Position numbers and translations under genes: made by a program
Source: Cupriavidus sp. D39
GTDB taxonomy: Bacteria; Pseudomonadota; Gammaproteobacteria; Burkholderiales; Burkholderiaceae
NCBI RefSeq assembly: GCF_026627925.1
Contig: NZ_JAPNLE010000009.1
Coordinates: 2,170,001 to 2,234,000, forward strand
Reading direction: 5' to 3'
DNA: 64,000 nt
In this document: one piece after another, positions 49,295 through 60,008 of the stretch
Position numbering within the stretch: the first letter of the stretch is position 1
Layout of the letters: every line of letters begins with the position of its first letter
Notes under the pieces: model-generated
What the model saw: only the letters and a program-made list of their open reading frames with translations
What the model was told of the DNA's origin: nothing
Database searches by the model: none

Positions 49295-49449
49295 ATAGGG
49301 GGACAAAATCAGGCAAACCGCAAGGATACCGAATCCGCGGCGGCGCGGCCTGATCCAGAACAAAGCGGGGCGCCGCCAGGGCTGCCGGCGCTCGCAGGGT
49401 ATGCTCAAGGCTGGCTCTTTCATTGCACCAGGCTGATCCCTGGCTTCCC

Positions 49450-50028
49450 ATGCCCCGACTGCTCTTCTTCTGCGGCCATGCCGGCACCGGCAAGACCACC
49501 CTGGCCCACCGCCTGATCGGCCCGCTGATGCAGGCCACCGGCGAGCCGTTCTGCCTGCTCGACAAGGACACGCTCTATGGCGGCTACAGCGCCGCGGCAA
49601 TGGGCGCGCTGACCGGCGACCCGAACGACCGCGACAGCCCGACCTACCTCAAGCACCTGCGCAACGCCGAATACCATGGCCTGCTGGATACCGCGCGGGA
49701 AAACCTCGCCCTGGGCATCAGCGTGATCGTGGTGGGCCCGCTATCGCGCGAGGTGCGCGACCACCTGCTGCACGATCCCGAATGGCTGCGCGTGTCCGCC
49801 GGCACCATCGTGCGCACCCTGTGGGTGCACCTGCCCGAAGACGAGGCCCGCGCGCGCATCGTCAAGCGCGCCAATCCCAACGATGCCTACAAGCTGGCGC
49901 ACTGGGACGACTACCGCACCCGACGCTTCATGCCCGAGCCGGCACAGCACCCCGAGTTGACCTACTTCGACAATACGGCGCCGAACGACGCCGCTGTGGA
50001 CGCCCTGCTCGCCACGCTCGCGGCGTAG
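49450..50028 (+). CDS. P-loop ATPase/kinase (AAA_33 type)
   Basis: A 192-residue protein beginning MPRLLFFCGHAGTGKTT, with Walker A at residues 9-16. The lid and acceptor region has CLLDKDTLYGGYS and the Walker B-like strand ISVIVVGPLSREVRDHLL. LWVHLPEDEARARIVKRANPNDAYKLAHWDDY resembles gluconate/shikimate-type small-molecule kinases and zeta-toxin-like kinases. The phosphorylated substrate is unknown. It is divergent from the hemerythrin gene and convergent with tcdA. Confidence 0.82.
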   Translation: MPRLLFFCGHAGTGKTTLAHRLIGPLMQATGEPFCLLDKDTLYGGYSAAAMGALTGDPNDRDSPTYLKHLRNAEYHGLLDTARENLALGISVIVVGPLSREVRDHLLHDPEWLRVSAGTIVRTLWVHLPEDEARARIVKRANPNDAYKLAHWDDYRTRRFMPEPAQHPELTYFDNTAPNDAAVDALLATLAA

Positions 50029-50050
50029 CGATAGCGATGTGCCCGGGCGC

Positions 50051-50962
50051 TCATTCCGGTGTGGGGATGGCGTCCGGCGCCGTGAGCGCGGCCAGCACGC
50101 TTGACGCCGCCACCATCCCGAACACCGCGGTGACCGCCACCGACGAGCCAAAGCCGGCGCAGGCCAGCCCCTGCGGGCCGGCCGGCGGCTCGGTCGACGC
50201 GCCTGGCGCGGCTTCCGGGGCCTCGTCGATCTCGCAGGACTGCTGCTCGGGCTCCGGATAGCGCAGCGGCTCGTCGGAGAAGACCGCGTCGATGCCGAAC
50301 TTGCGCTTGGGGTTGCGCGGCCAGCCCCAGTCCTTGCGCAGGGTAGAGCGCACCTTGGCCAGCAGCGGATCCTGCACGGTGCGGGAAAAATCGACCACGC
50401 GGATGCGGGTCGGGTCAAGCTGGCCGCCGGCGCCGCCGCAGGTGATGATGCGCCGGCCTACGCGGCGCGCCCAGCCCAGCATGGCGATCTTGACCTTGAC
50501 CGAGTCGATCGCATCGATGATGTAGTCGTGCCCGTCGAGCAGTTCGACCAGGTTCTCCGGGGTCACGAAATCGTCCACCTCCGTCACCCGGCAGCGCGGG
50601 TTGATCTGCACCATGCGCTCCGCCATGGCCTGCACCTTGGCGCGGCCATAGGCATCGCCCAGCGCGTGGATCTGGCGGTTGGTGTTGGATACCGCGATAT
50701 GGTCGAGATCGATCAGCGTGACACGGCCGACCGCATTGCGCGCCAGCGCCTCGGCCGCCCAGCTGCCCACCCCGCCGATGCCGACCACGCAAACGCTGGC
50801 CGCCTCCAGCCGCGCCAGGCCCGCCGCGCCATACAGGCGCGCCACGCCACCGAAGCGCCGGTGGTAGTCGTCATCCTCCGGGCTCTCGTGGGTAAGGGCC
50901 GGCGGCAGTTGCGCCAGCTCCGGTTCCGGCTGGGTGGAAGTTGCGGGGACGAGGTTGCTCAT
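50051..50962 (-). CDS. tcdA: tRNA threonylcarbamoyladenosine dehydratase
   Basis: E1-like enzyme of 303 residues that cyclises t6A37 of tRNA to ct6A using ATP. It has the nucleotide-binding motif VCVVGIGGVGSWAAEALARNAVGRVTLIDLD, NTNRQIHALGDAYGRAKVQAMAERM, and YIIDAIDSVKVKIAML. The C-terminus is GFGSSVAVTAVFGMVAASSVL, the hydrophobic tail of the family, preceded by a proline/alanine-rich linker. The start at 50962 (MSNLVPATSTQPEPE) has a purine-rich site upstream; the frame beyond it is over the next promoter. Intact. Confidence 0.92.
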   Translation of the reverse strand: MSNLVPATSTQPEPELAQLPPALTHESPEDDDYHRRFGGVARLYGAAGLARLEAASVCVVGIGGVGSWAAEALARNAVGRVTLIDLDHIAVSNTNRQIHALGDAYGRAKVQAMAERMVQINPRCRVTEVDDFVTPENLVELLDGHDYIIDAIDSVKVKIAMLGWARRVGRRIITCGGAGGQLDPTRIRVVDFSRTVQDPLLAKVRSTLRKDWGWPRNPKRKFGIDAVFSDEPLRYPEPEQQSCEIDEAPEAAPGASTEPPAGPQGLACAGFGSSVAVTAVFGMVAASSVLAALTAPDAIPTPE

Positions 50963-51149
50963 TTCTACGCTCGAAGCTGGCTGAATTGGAGGACACTGCG
51001 GGGAAAAGCGCGCGTTGCCGCACCTTGTCAGCCAAGCGCCGACAGGGAAACGGGGCGCGCAACTATACAATACCCACAGCAGTGGTTCGACCGCCGCATT
51101 GTCTCGCAGAGAGCTCGCGGCTGCCGGCGCCAATCAGGAAACCGATCCC

Positions 51150-53440
51150 ATGCCCCTGCGCCGCAAGGCTGTTCTCTGGAGTGTACTGACGCCGCTGGTG
51201 CTCATCGCGGCGCTGGTCGTGATCATTCTGACCTTCGACTGGAGCCGGCTCAAGCCATGGCTGAACCAACGGGTTACCGACGCCATCGGCCGGCCTTTCG
51301 CCGTGAACGGCGACCTCACCCTGACCTGGCGCAGCGCCGAGGGCGAGACCGGCTGGCACACCTGGGTTCCCTGGCCGCGCCTTTCGGCGCGGGATATCAC
51401 CATCGGCAACCCGGAATGGGCACACGAGGCCAACTTTGCCACCGTGCGCGAGCTGATCTTCGTGCTGCGCCCGCTACCCCTCCTCTCCCACCAGATCTCG
51501 ATCCCCACCATCACCGTCGACAGCCCCGCGGTCTGGCTGGAGCGGCTGGCCGACCAGCGCAACAACTGGACCTTCGCCACGCCCGCGGGCAAAGCGCCCT
51601 CGCAGTGGCGGCTCGACATCGGCGAGATCTCGCTGGCGCGCGGGGACCTGGCGCTGAACGACCAAGCAATGAAGATTGAGCTGCAGGCGCGCCTGGACAC
51701 CATCGGCGACGCCGCCCTCTATGACAAGACCCGCGACGGCGCCCTGATCGCGCCGCCGGCATCCGGCTCGGCCGGCGCGGGCGCATCGGGCCCGGCCAGC
51801 GCGGCCGGCCAGCCCGGCGGCACAAGCGCCGCCGGCAACGCCGGCCAGCGCTATGGCATCCGCTGGAAGGCCACGGGACGCTACAACCAGGCCACCATCA
51901 ACGCCACCGGCAAGGCCGGCACGGTGTTGAGCCTGCGCGACACCCAGGATCCCTTCCCCTGCAGGCCGATGTGCGGGTGGGCAATACCCGCGCGGTCGTG
52001 GAAGGCACGCTGACCAACCCCGCCCACCTGGGCGCGCTGGACATGCACCTGCAGCTGTCGGGCGACAGTATGGCCAAGCTGTACGCACTGACCGGCATCG
52101 TGCTGCCGAGCACCCCGCCCTACGAGACCCGTGGCCGGCTCGTTGCCACATTGCGCAAGGGCGCGTCCGTGTACCGCTACGACAAGTTTTCCGGGCGCGT
52201 CGGCGGCAGCGACCTGAACGGCTCGCTCACCTACACGCAGCGCCAGCCGCGCCCCATGCTGTCGGGCGAACTGGAATCGAACCAGCTGCGCTTCGAGGAC
52301 CTGGCCCCGCTGATTGGTGCGAACGCCAAGCCCGGGCAGGCGGCCCCCGACAGCACAGTGCGCCAGCCCGCCGACAAGGCGCTGCCGGTGGCGCCGTTCC
52401 GCACCGAGCGCTGGGACAGCATCGACGCCGACGTGAAGTTCACCGGCAAGCGCATCATCCGTACCGTCGACCTGCCGATCACCGACCTCGTCACCCATCT
52501 CAAGCTCGAGGATGGCGTGCTGACGCTGGACCCGCTGAATTTTGGCGTGGCCGGCGGCAACCTGATGTCTTCCCTGCAGCTCAATGGCAAGCGCGAGCCG
52601 CTGGCGGCGACCATCGACATGAAGGCACGCCACCTCAAGCTCAATCAGCTGTTCCCGAAATTCGAGACGATGCGCGCCAGCGTCGGCGAGGTCAACGGCA
52701 GTGCCAAGCTGAGCGCCACCGGCAACTCGGTGGCGGCCTTGCTAGGCTCGTCCAATGGCGAAGCCAAGCTGCTGGTGGAAAACGGCACGGTCAGCAAGTT
52801 CCTGCTGGAGGCGATGGGCCTGAATGTGGGCAGCGTGGTGATCTCCAAGCTGTTCGGCGACAAGCCGGTGCAGATCAATTGCGGCGTCAGCGACTTCAGC
52901 TTCACCAAAGGCGTGGCGCGCTCGCGCGTCTTCGTCATCGATACCCACGACGCCGTGATCGACACCAGCGGCGCCATCGACCTTGCCAGCGAGCGGCTTG
53001 CGCTCACCGTACGGCCGGATTCCAAGGGCCTGCGCATCTTCTCGCTGCGCTCGCCGCTTTATGTAGGCGGCACGCTGAAAAAACCCTCGGTCAGCCCGGA
53101 CATCGGCGTGCTGGCATTGCGCACCGGCGGCGTGGTGGCACTGGCGCTGGCAGCGCCGGTGGCCACGGCAGTCTTGCCCTTGATCGATCTCTCCACGGCC
53201 CCCGACAGCCAGTGCGGCAAGCTGCTGGCGGAGATTCGCACGCGCCCGACCGCCCCGCCGCCCGGGCAGACCTACCGCGACCCGAAGACCGGCAAGACCA
53301 ACCAGGCGGCCGGCCCCGCACCGTCGCCCGACGCGCAATCCGCGCCTGCGGCCGCGGCGCCGGTCAAGCCCGCTGAACCGTCGCGCCCCGCCACACCCGA
53401 GCGGCCGGCGCCGGGCAGCTCGCTCTATCAGGGCGGCTGA
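51150..53440 (+). CDS. AsmA-family outer-membrane assembly/lipid transport protein, frameshifted
   Basis: Joined frames give about 763 residues. An N-terminal anchor (AVLWSVLTPLVLIAALVVIILTF) is followed by the AsmA repeat beta-groove: IGRPFAVNGDLTLTWRS, WHTWVPWPRLSARDITIGNPEWA and, late, NFGVAGGNLMSSLQLNG and GTLKKPSVSPDIGVL. The tail is Pro/Ala-rich. The frame breaks at 51956-51959, where a run of five C is one short, changing DPFPLQADVRV. AsmA-like proteins span the periplasm and move phospholipids to the outer membrane. AGGAAA precedes the ATG. Confidence 0.88.
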
Positions 53441-53738
53441 AAAGACGGCTGAACACCACCGCGCCAGCCCGGCAGCAACCCGCGGCGTTGCCTGTTTGCG
53501 ACACTGATCCTTTCGACGACGCAATTTCGCAACACTTTGGTGCATTGCAACGCAAGCCATCGTTGTGTATCGCCCACGTTCGATCGCATAATTAAACAGC
53601 CATTTACAACGAAGTTTTCAATACGTGGCATGAAGCGGATGTCCGGCTCCGATGCATTTCGAGGCTGGCGTCCTTCTCAGGGTGCGGTCTCGGCCGCACT
53701 TGTTTTTCCCGATTTTCCCTTCCAGCCCCCGCCCCTGC

Positions 53739-54932
53739 ATGACGCCGCTACACGCCACCGTCCCGCCGATCAGCTGCCTGATCGCGCTAACGGTGTGCAA
53801 TCACGTAGCCTTCAATGCCAGCCGCGTCGTGGTTTCGCTGTTCGCCCTCTCGCTCAAAGCCTCGACCGTCACGCTCGGCATCCTGATGTCGCTCTATGCG
53901 CTGCTGCCGATGCTGCTCGCGATCCATGCGGGCAAGCGCATCGACGAGATCGGGCCGCGCAAGCCGATGACCGCGGGCTCGCTGATGGTAGTCGCGGGCA
54001 CGCTGCTGCCGGCGGTGTGGCCGGGCATCGCGGCGCTCTATCTTTCCTGTGCGCTGATCGGCGTCGGCTTCATGCTGGTGCAGGTCGCCATGCAACTGCT
54101 GATCGGACAGATTTCCACCGATGGCACGCGGCTGCGCAACTACACGCTGCACGCGCTGGGATTGTCGTTCTCCGGCACGCTGGGCCCGGTGGTGATGGGC
54201 TATGTGATCGAGCACGCTGGCTACCGGCCTGCTTTCTTCGTGCTGGTGGCGGTGGCCGCGGCCGGGCTGATCGGCCTGCATTTCGTGCGCGGGCGGCTGC
54301 CGGCGCAGGGCGGGCGGGCGGCGCGCAGCGCGATCGTGGACGGCACCCGCAACTCCACCCTCGGTTTGCTTGCCCACCCGGAACTGCGCGCGGTCTTTAT
54401 CGCCAGCGCGGTCCTGTCGGCGGCCTGGGACCTGCACGCCTTCCTCATTCCCATCCAGGGCACCCGGGTCGGACTCTCGCCGTCGTCGATCGGCTGGGTG
54501 CTGGGCGCCTTTGCCATTGCCACCTTCGCCATCCGCGTGGCGATGCCGCTGGTCTCGCGCCGGCTCTCGGAGTGGAAGGTGATCCGGGTCGCGCTGCTGG
54601 TCGGGGCGGTGGCCTACCTGCTCTACCCCTTCGTGACCGAATTCTGGCTGATGTGCTGCCTGGCGTTCCTGCTGGGCCTGGCGCTCGGCAGCGCCCAGCC
54701 CAATGTCATGAACATCCTGCACACGGCCTCGCCCACCGGGCGCGCCGGCGAGGCGCTGGGATTGCGCTCGGCCGTGCTCAATACCAGCCAGGTGGTGTGG
54801 CCGCTGACCTTTGGCGTGGTCGGCACGGCGCTTGGCATGCTGCCGATTTTCCTGTCTATGGCAGGGGCAATGGGCGTGGCCGGCTATTACTCGCGCGGCC
54901 AGACCCGCAAGCTGCCCCAGCCGCCGGCCTGA
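53739..54932 (+). CDS. MFS transporter
   Basis: A 12-helix permease of 397 residues. It has the MFS motif GKRIDEIGPRKPM between helices 2 and 3, FNASRVVVSLFALSLKAST before it and LRSAVLNTSQVVWPLTFGVVGTALG near the end. The substrate is unknown; relatives are often annotated as drug or catabolite exporters. The ATG at 53739 starts just before helix 1; the longer frame adds a hydrophobic but unlikely extension. The 298 bases upstream are AT-richer than average and hold no gene. Confidence 0.88.
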   Translation: MTPLHATVPPISCLIALTVCNHVAFNASRVVVSLFALSLKASTVTLGILMSLYALLPMLLAIHAGKRIDEIGPRKPMTAGSLMVVAGTLLPAVWPGIAALYLSCALIGVGFMLVQVAMQLLIGQISTDGTRLRNYTLHALGLSFSGTLGPVVMGYVIEHAGYRPAFFVLVAVAAAGLIGLHFVRGRLPAQGGRAARSAIVDGTRNSTLGLLAHPELRAVFIASAVLSAAWDLHAFLIPIQGTRVGLSPSSIGWVLGAFAIATFAIRVAMPLVSRRLSEWKVIRVALLVGAVAYLLYPFVTEFWLMCCLAFLLGLALGSAQPNVMNILHTASPTGRAGEALGLRSAVLNTSQVVWPLTFGVVGTALGMLPIFLSMAGAMGVAGYYSRGQTRKLPQPPA

Positions 54933-55071
54933 GGCGCCCACGGCATCGCGCATGAGTTGCGTGCGCGCAAATGCGGTCTGCTGCGCTTTCGCTATACTCA
55001 AATCAGACAGGCCGCCGGCGCCATGCATGCTTGCCCCGCGCGCGGCCTGCTGACTCGATACCTGATCCGAC

Positions 55072-55710
55072 ATGACCCAACTCGCCGACCTCCGCCGCAC
55101 CTACGTACTCGGATCGCTGTCCGAATCCGATGTGGCGTCCGATCCCATCAGCCAGTTCCAGCGCTGGTTCGATGAAGCCATCCACGCCAAGCTCCCGGAA
55201 CCCAATGCCATGACGCTGGCCACCGTCGACGCCGACGGCCAGCCTTCGGCACGCATCGTGCTGCTAAAGGGCATGGACGCCCAGGGCTTTACGTTTTTCA
55301 CCAACTATGAAAGCCGCAAGGGCCTGGACCTTGCCGCCAACCCGCGCGCGGCGCTGCTGTTCCACTGGGTGCAGCTGGAGCGCCAGATACGCGTGGAAGG
55401 ACACGTTGAAAAAGTGACCGATAGCGAGAGCGATGCTTACTATGCGTCGCGCCCGCTGGGCTCGCGCCTCGGGGCGTGGGCCTCGGAGCAGAGCCGCGAG
55501 GTAGCGGACCGCACGGTGCTGGAGCAGCGCGAAGCGGATTTCCGCGCCAAGTTCGGCGATAACCCGCCGCGCCCGGCGCACTGGGGCGGCTACCGGCTGG
55601 TGCCGACCCGCATCGAGTTCTGGCAGGGACGCCCGTCGCGCCTGCACGACCGGATCGCCTACCGCCTGGCGCCGGATGGCAGCTGGCAGATCGTGCGCCT
55701 GTCGCCCTGA
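55072..55710 (+). CDS. pdxH: Pyridoxamine 5'-phosphate oxidase
   Basis: FMN enzyme of 212 residues making pyridoxal 5'-phosphate from PNP or PMP. Family motifs: [60 protein letters not shown] and the C-terminal [10 protein letters not shown] with RLSP at the end. [11 protein letters not shown] includes substrate-contacting residues. It is complete and starts at [11 protein letters not shown]. Confidence 0.96.
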   Translation: MTQLADLRRTYVLGSLSESDVASDPISQFQRWFDEAIHAKLPEPNAMTLATVDADGQPSARIVLLKGMDAQGFTFFTNYESRKGLDLAANPRAALLFHWVQLERQIRVEGHVEKVTDSESDAYYASRPLGSRLGAWASEQSREVADRTVLEQREADFRAKFGDNPPRPAHWGGYRLVPTRIEFWQGRPSRLHDRIAYRLAPDGSWQIVRLSP

Positions 55711-55889
55711 GTACCGTGAGCGCGGTGCCGCCGGCCGCCGAGGCCGCGCACTGCACAATATTAGGAATTGTCGTAAAGTAAGTCAGGGTCGCTTTCCAGT
55801 CTTGCAAGGAAGCGGCCATCAGGAGCAGGCCCCGCCTGCCCTGTGCTGTAGTTCGAGGAGTGTGCCGCAACCATCAGGAGGGAGGCCGC

Positions 55890-57122
55890 ATGTTTTTCAA
55901 GCAAGCACTGGACAAGCAACTGGACCACTGGATCGCCGATCTGCGCGACCGCGCCAATCTCCCCGTGAGGTTGCGGCTATGGAACGGCAACGAGTATCCG
56001 CTCGGCCGTTTCGAACATCCTTCGGTGACCCTGACCGTACGCGAGGCGGGCGCCCTGCCCCTGTTGCTCACGCCCAGCCTGGACAACCTCGGCGAGGCCT
56101 ATGTCCAGGAGAAGATCGACCTGGACGGCAAGCTCAGCGATATCATCGCCGTGGCTTACCGCTTCTCGGCTGCCGCCAGCGCGCAAGCCGGCGGCGCACT
56201 GGCACGCGTGGCCCAGCATTTCGCCCACACCAAGGCAGCGGACAAGGCCTCGATCCAGTATCACTACGACGTATCCAACGAGTTCTACCGGCTCTGGCTG
56301 GACCCGGGCATGGTGTACTCCTGCGCCTACTTCGAGCATGGCAATGAAGACCTTGCCACGGCCCAGCGCAAGAAGATCGACCACATCCTGACCAAGATCC
56401 GGCTGCAGCCCGGACAGACCTTGCTCGACATCGGCTGCGGCTGGGGCGCGCTGGTGATCCGTGCGGCGCAGAAGTTCGGCGCGCGCTGCGTCGGCATCAC
56501 GCTGTCGCAGAACCAGTTCGACCTGGCGACGGAACGCGTCAGGCAGGCGGGCCTGTCCGACCGCATCGAGATCCGCCTGCAGGATTACCGCGACACCGCC
56601 GGCACCTTCGACCGCATCACCAGCGTCGGCATGTTCGAGCACGTCGGCAAGAACAACCTCGCCGCCTATTTCGGCCGCATGCGCGAGCTGCTGGCCGATG
56701 ATGGCTTTGCCATGAACCACGGCATCACATCGCCGGACCCCGACAGCGGCGCCACGCCCATGGACGGCTCCGAGTTCATGGATCGATACGTGTTCCCGCA
56801 GGGCGAGCTGCCGCACATCGGCATGGTGCTCAACACCCTGCAACGCGGCGGCCTGGAGGCCACCGATGTGGAGCTGATGCGCGGTCACTACCGGCGCACG
56901 CTGCAGCATTGGGCGGACAACTTCGAAGCGCAGGGTGATACCATCCGCGCCATGGTGGGCGAAAAGAAATACCGCATCTGGCGCGTCTACCTGGCAGGCT
57001 GCGGCCATGCCTTCGATACCGACCAGATGTCGATCTACCAGGTGGTTTGCCACAAGGCCGGACTCTCGTCGCAGAGCTTGCCCTGGTCGCGCCGCTACAT
57101 CTACGACAAATCGCTTGACTGA
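55890..57122 (+). CDS. cfa: Cyclopropane-fatty-acyl-phospholipid synthase
   Basis: SAM-dependent enzyme of 410 residues that adds methylene across unsaturated acyl chains of membrane lipids. The lipid-binding N-terminal domain is followed by IQYHYDVSNEFYRLWLDPGMVYSCAYF, the SAM motif LDIGCGWGALVIRAAQKFG, and GMFEHVGKNNLAAYF. A strong ribosome site (AGGAGGGAGG) lies 7 bases before the ATG, which implies high expression. Members protect against acid and membrane stress. The next gene begins 8 bases after the stop. Confidence 0.95.
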   Translation: MFFKQALDKQLDHWIADLRDRANLPVRLRLWNGNEYPLGRFEHPSVTLTVREAGALPLLLTPSLDNLGEAYVQEKIDLDGKLSDIIAVAYRFSAAASAQAGGALARVAQHFAHTKAADKASIQYHYDVSNEFYRLWLDPGMVYSCAYFEHGNEDLATAQRKKIDHILTKIRLQPGQTLLDIGCGWGALVIRAAQKFGARCVGITLSQNQFDLATERVRQAGLSDRIEIRLQDYRDTAGTFDRITSVGMFEHVGKNNLAAYFGRMRELLADDGFAMNHGITSPDPDSGATPMDGSEFMDRYVFPQGELPHIGMVLNTLQRGGLEATDVELMRGHYRRTLQHWADNFEAQGDTIRAMVGEKKYRIWRVYLAGCGHAFDTDQMSIYQVVCHKAGLSSQSLPWSRRYIYDKSLD

Positions 57123-57130
57123 AAATCGGC

Positions 57131-58215
57131 TTGACTGAAGACCTGTTCGGCGGCTTGCTGGAGCCGCCAGGGGTGGCCGCTGCCGGCAATGCCGCACCGC
57201 TTGCCGGAGCCACCCCGACCGAAGCCGCTGCCACCAAGCCGTCGCGCGGCAAGACCGTACTGGCGCCGCCCCGGACCCCGCCCTGCTCGCGCTGGCGCAA
57301 CGCCTGCCGGCCGGGCTGCATCTCGGCACATCGTCATGGTCCTATGGCGGCTGGAACGGGCTGGTCTACCAGGGCGAGTACACCGACAGCCTGCTCTCGC
57401 GCAAAGGCCTGGCCGCCTATTCGCAGCATCCCTTGCTGCGCGCCGCCGGCATCGATCGCGGGTTCTACGCGCCGATCCCGCTTGCCGACTACGTTGCCTA
57501 CGCCGCCCAGGTGCCGGCGCATTTCCGCTTCCTGGTCAAGGCGCCCGCCAGCGTGTGCGATCCGTGGCTGCGCACCTCCGAAGGCGCCGGCCGGCTGGCC
57601 AACGCCAGCTTCCTCGATGCCGAGATCGCCGCGCGCGATTTTGTCGCGCCTGCCACTGCGGGCCTTGGCGCCAAATGCGGGCCGCTGCTGTTCCAGCTCT
57701 CCCCGCTAGGCGCGATGGCCGCCGACAGTGCCGGCTTCCTGTCGAGGCTCGACGCCTTCCTCGGCGCCCTGCCGCCGCTCGACGCCGCCGCCACGCCCGA
57801 TGCCCGCTACGCGGTGGAACTGCGCGATGCCGCCTTGCTCACGCCGCGCTTCATCAAGCTGCTGCGCGCACGCGGCGTGCGCTTCTGCCTGTCCGCGCGC
57901 GAACGCATGCCGCCGGCCGAACGACAATTGCCCGCACAGGCATTGATGGATGAGGGTGCACCAGGCCCCCTGGTGCTGCGGTGGATGCTGCATGCGGGCT
58001 TTGCCTACGAGCAGGCCGAATCCCGCTACGCGCCGTTTGACCGGCTGATCGACGAAGACCCGCATACCCGCGCGGTGATCGCCGAGCAGGTGGTGCGCAC
58101 GCTGCGCGCGGGCCAGCCCGCCTACGTGATCGTCAGCAACAAGGCGGAAGGCTCCGCGCCGTTGACTTGCGTACGGCTGGCCGAGGCCATTGCCGAGCAG
58201 TTGGAAGCGAGCTGA
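57131..58215 (+). CDS. DUF72-family protein, frameshifted
   Basis: The TIM-barrel DUF72 protein has about 361 residues. It begins at TTG (57131, MTEDLFGGLLEPPG) and reads to KTVLAPP. The continuation LLALAQRLPAGLHLGTSSWSYGGWNGLVY lies in the next frame, reached by restoring one C in the run 57269-57272. Conserved parts are FYAPIPLADYVAYAAQVPAHFRFLVKAPASV and YVIVSNKAEGSAPLTCVRLA. The family's activity is not known. It is 8 bases downstream of cfa, so the two are co-transcribed and the product may also act on membrane or stress functions. Confidence 0.85.
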
Positions 58216-58231
58216 GCGCAGGCCCGGCGCG

Positions 58232-58774
58232 TCAACGATTCAGGTGATGCGCGAACTTCTGCCGGAACTTGGCCAGCTTGGGTGAAATCACGAACGAGCA
58301 ATAGCCCTGGTTCGGGTGGTTCTGGAAGTAGTTCTGATGGCTCTCCTCCGCGCGCCAGTAAGGTTGCGTGGGCTCGACCTGCGTCACCAGCGGCGCATCG
58401 TAGAGCTTGTGCTCCGCCACCTCTCGCATCACATACTCGGCCATGGCGCGCTGCGGCTCCGTGTTGGTGAAGATCACCGAGCGATACTGCGTGCCGACAT
58501 CGTTGCCTTGCCGGTTGAGGGTGGTGGGATCGTGGATGGCAAAGAAGATCTCGAGGATCTCGCGGAACTTGATCACCGTGGGATCGAAGGTCACGCGCAC
58601 CACTTCGGCGTGCCCGGTGTCGCCGCCGCACACCTGCTCGTAAGTCGGATGGTTCACGTGGCCGCCGGTATAGCCCGACTCCACGGCCCGTACGCCCTTG
58701 ACTTGCTGGTACACCGCTTCCAGGCACCAAAAACAACCACCACCCAGCGTGGCTACCTCATGCTCGTTGTCCAT
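58232..58774 (-). CDS. msrA: Peptide methionine sulfoxide reductase A
   Basis: Cytoplasmic repair enzyme of 180 residues that reduces methionine-S-sulfoxide. The catalytic Cys-14 lies in LGGGCFWCLEAVYQQ. VESGYTGGHVNHPTYEQVCGGDTGHAEVVRVTFDP and FFAIHDPTTLNRQGNDVGTQYRSVIF are diagnostic. The start at 58774 has GGAGAGA upstream and is preferred over the GTG-side extension. It is convergent with the DUF72 gene across 16 bases. Confidence 0.96.
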   Translation of the reverse strand: MDNEHEVATLGGGCFWCLEAVYQQVKGVRAVESGYTGGHVNHPTYEQVCGGDTGHAEVVRVTFDPTVIKFREILEIFFAIHDPTTLNRQGNDVGTQYRSVIFTNTEPQRAMAEYVMREVAEHKLYDAPLVTQVEPTQPYWRAEESHQNYFQNHPNQGYCSFVISPKLAKFRQKFAHHLNR

Positions 58775-58873
58775 CTTGATCTCTCCGGCTCGTGACAATA
58801 GGTAGCATACTCGTTCGGCACCCGTCCCGCCGCCGGAGTCTGTCGTGGCCGCCGCGCAGCGCAGCCGCTCCGG

Positions 58874-59884
58874 CTAGCGGATCGGCAAGGCGACCGGGCG
58901 GATCGGTGCGGCGTCGGCCCCGCGGAACTTCAATGAGGCGCCGATAAAGGCGAACTGGTAGACGCGGTCTCGCGACAACGCCTCCAGGTTCACCAGCTCG
59001 ATGATCGGTGCGCCCTGCTGTGCCAGCAGATAGGTGTGTACCGGGATGTAATTGTCGGGCACCTCCGCCGGGAACGTCTCGAAGCTCAGGTTATCGGCCC
59101 CCACCACCATGGCGCCCCCTTCCTCGACCAGGAACCTGGCCGCATCCAGGCCCAGGCCCGGCGGGTTGGCCATATAGGCCTGGGCGTTTTCATAGTGCTG
59201 CATGCGCCCGGTGCGGATCAGCACCACGTCGCCCTGCTGTAGCCCCACGCCCTGCTTGTCCAGCGCCTCGCGCAGGTCCTGCCGGGTCACGCGGTAATTG
59301 TCAGGCAGCATGTCCAGCCCCTTGGCCGCGGCCACGTCGATCAGCACGCCGCGGGCGACGATCGGCGGCAGCTTCTCCGCGCCGGTCACTTTCCAGCCGC
59401 GATCGCCCAGGTGCTCGGCGGCGGAGTATCCGTTCCAGATCTTGCCGTTCAGGCCAAAGTGGTTCAGCGCATCGATATGGGTGCCCATGTGCGCGTACAT
59501 GGAAACCGCCGAGCCGCTGTAGCTGACATGCCGGTTCATCGCCTCGCCCACCTGCATGGAGTCTGCCACCAGGTTGCCGTGCGGGGTATGGGTCATCCAC
59601 ATCTGGTACGGCGGATCGCCGGCGGCCTGCCAGCTCGGCATGCCGATGAAATAGTCCACCGCCAGGTCGTAGGCCTGCGTGCCGGAAACCCGCGCCATGA
59701 TGGCCGCGCGCGAGGCTGGGGTAATGAGGTTGAGGCGGCCGATCTCATCCTTGGGACCCCAGGGGCTGACGCCCACCTGGGGTGCTGCGCCGGCGGCAGC
59801 GCTCAGCAGCGCGAACAGCAGCGGCATGGAAAAGGCGGCCAGGCGGCGCGTGGCGCTGGCGGCAGGGGTGAGGCGTTGGAACAT
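58874..59884 (-). CDS. Secreted cyclase-family (kynurenine formamidase-like) hydrolase
   Basis: A 336-residue protein with a signal peptide (LAAFSMPLLFALLSAAAGAA). The cyclase-family metal motif is present: HMGTHIDALNHFG, the HxGTHxDxxxH signature of Mn- or Zn-dependent hydrolases. MWMTHTPHGNLVADSM precedes it and LIDVAAAKGLDMLPDNY follows. Relatives open N-formylkynurenine, isatin or cyclic imides and esters. Export to the periplasm is unusual for the kynurenine enzyme and suggests a different substrate. AGGAG sits 5 bases before the ATG at 59884. It is divergent from a LysR gene. Confidence 0.88.
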   Translation of the reverse strand: MFQRLTPAASATRRLAAFSMPLLFALLSAAAGAAPQVGVSPWGPKDEIGRLNLITPASRAAIMARVSGTQAYDLAVDYFIGMPSWQAAGDPPYQMWMTHTPHGNLVADSMQVGEAMNRHVSYSGSAVSMYAHMGTHIDALNHFGLNGKIWNGYSAAEHLGDRGWKVTGAEKLPPIVARGVLIDVAAAKGLDMLPDNYRVTRQDLREALDKQGVGLQQGDVVLIRTGRMQHYENAQAYMANPPGLGLDAARFLVEEGGAMVVGADNLSFETFPAEVPDNYIPVHTYLLAQQGAPIIELVNLEALSRDRVYQFAFIGASLKFRGADAAPIRPVALPIR

Positions 59885-59970
59885 GGGGACTCCTGACTGG
59901 ATTGGCGTTTTCCACAGCAACGTGGAAGGCATGCTGCCATCCTATTAGGCATCCGCTGGTAGATAATCTG

Positions 59971-59978
59971 CGAATTCG
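59971..59978. promoter_or_regulatory. CGAATTCG palindrome in cyclase-LysR divergent gap
   Basis: An 8-bp palindrome lies at the centre of AT-rich sequence in the 124-base divergent region. It is a candidate core of a LysR site. Weak on its own. Confidence 0.3.
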
Positions 59979-60008
59979 GACAAACATATTCAACTGACAG
60001 GAAAATAT

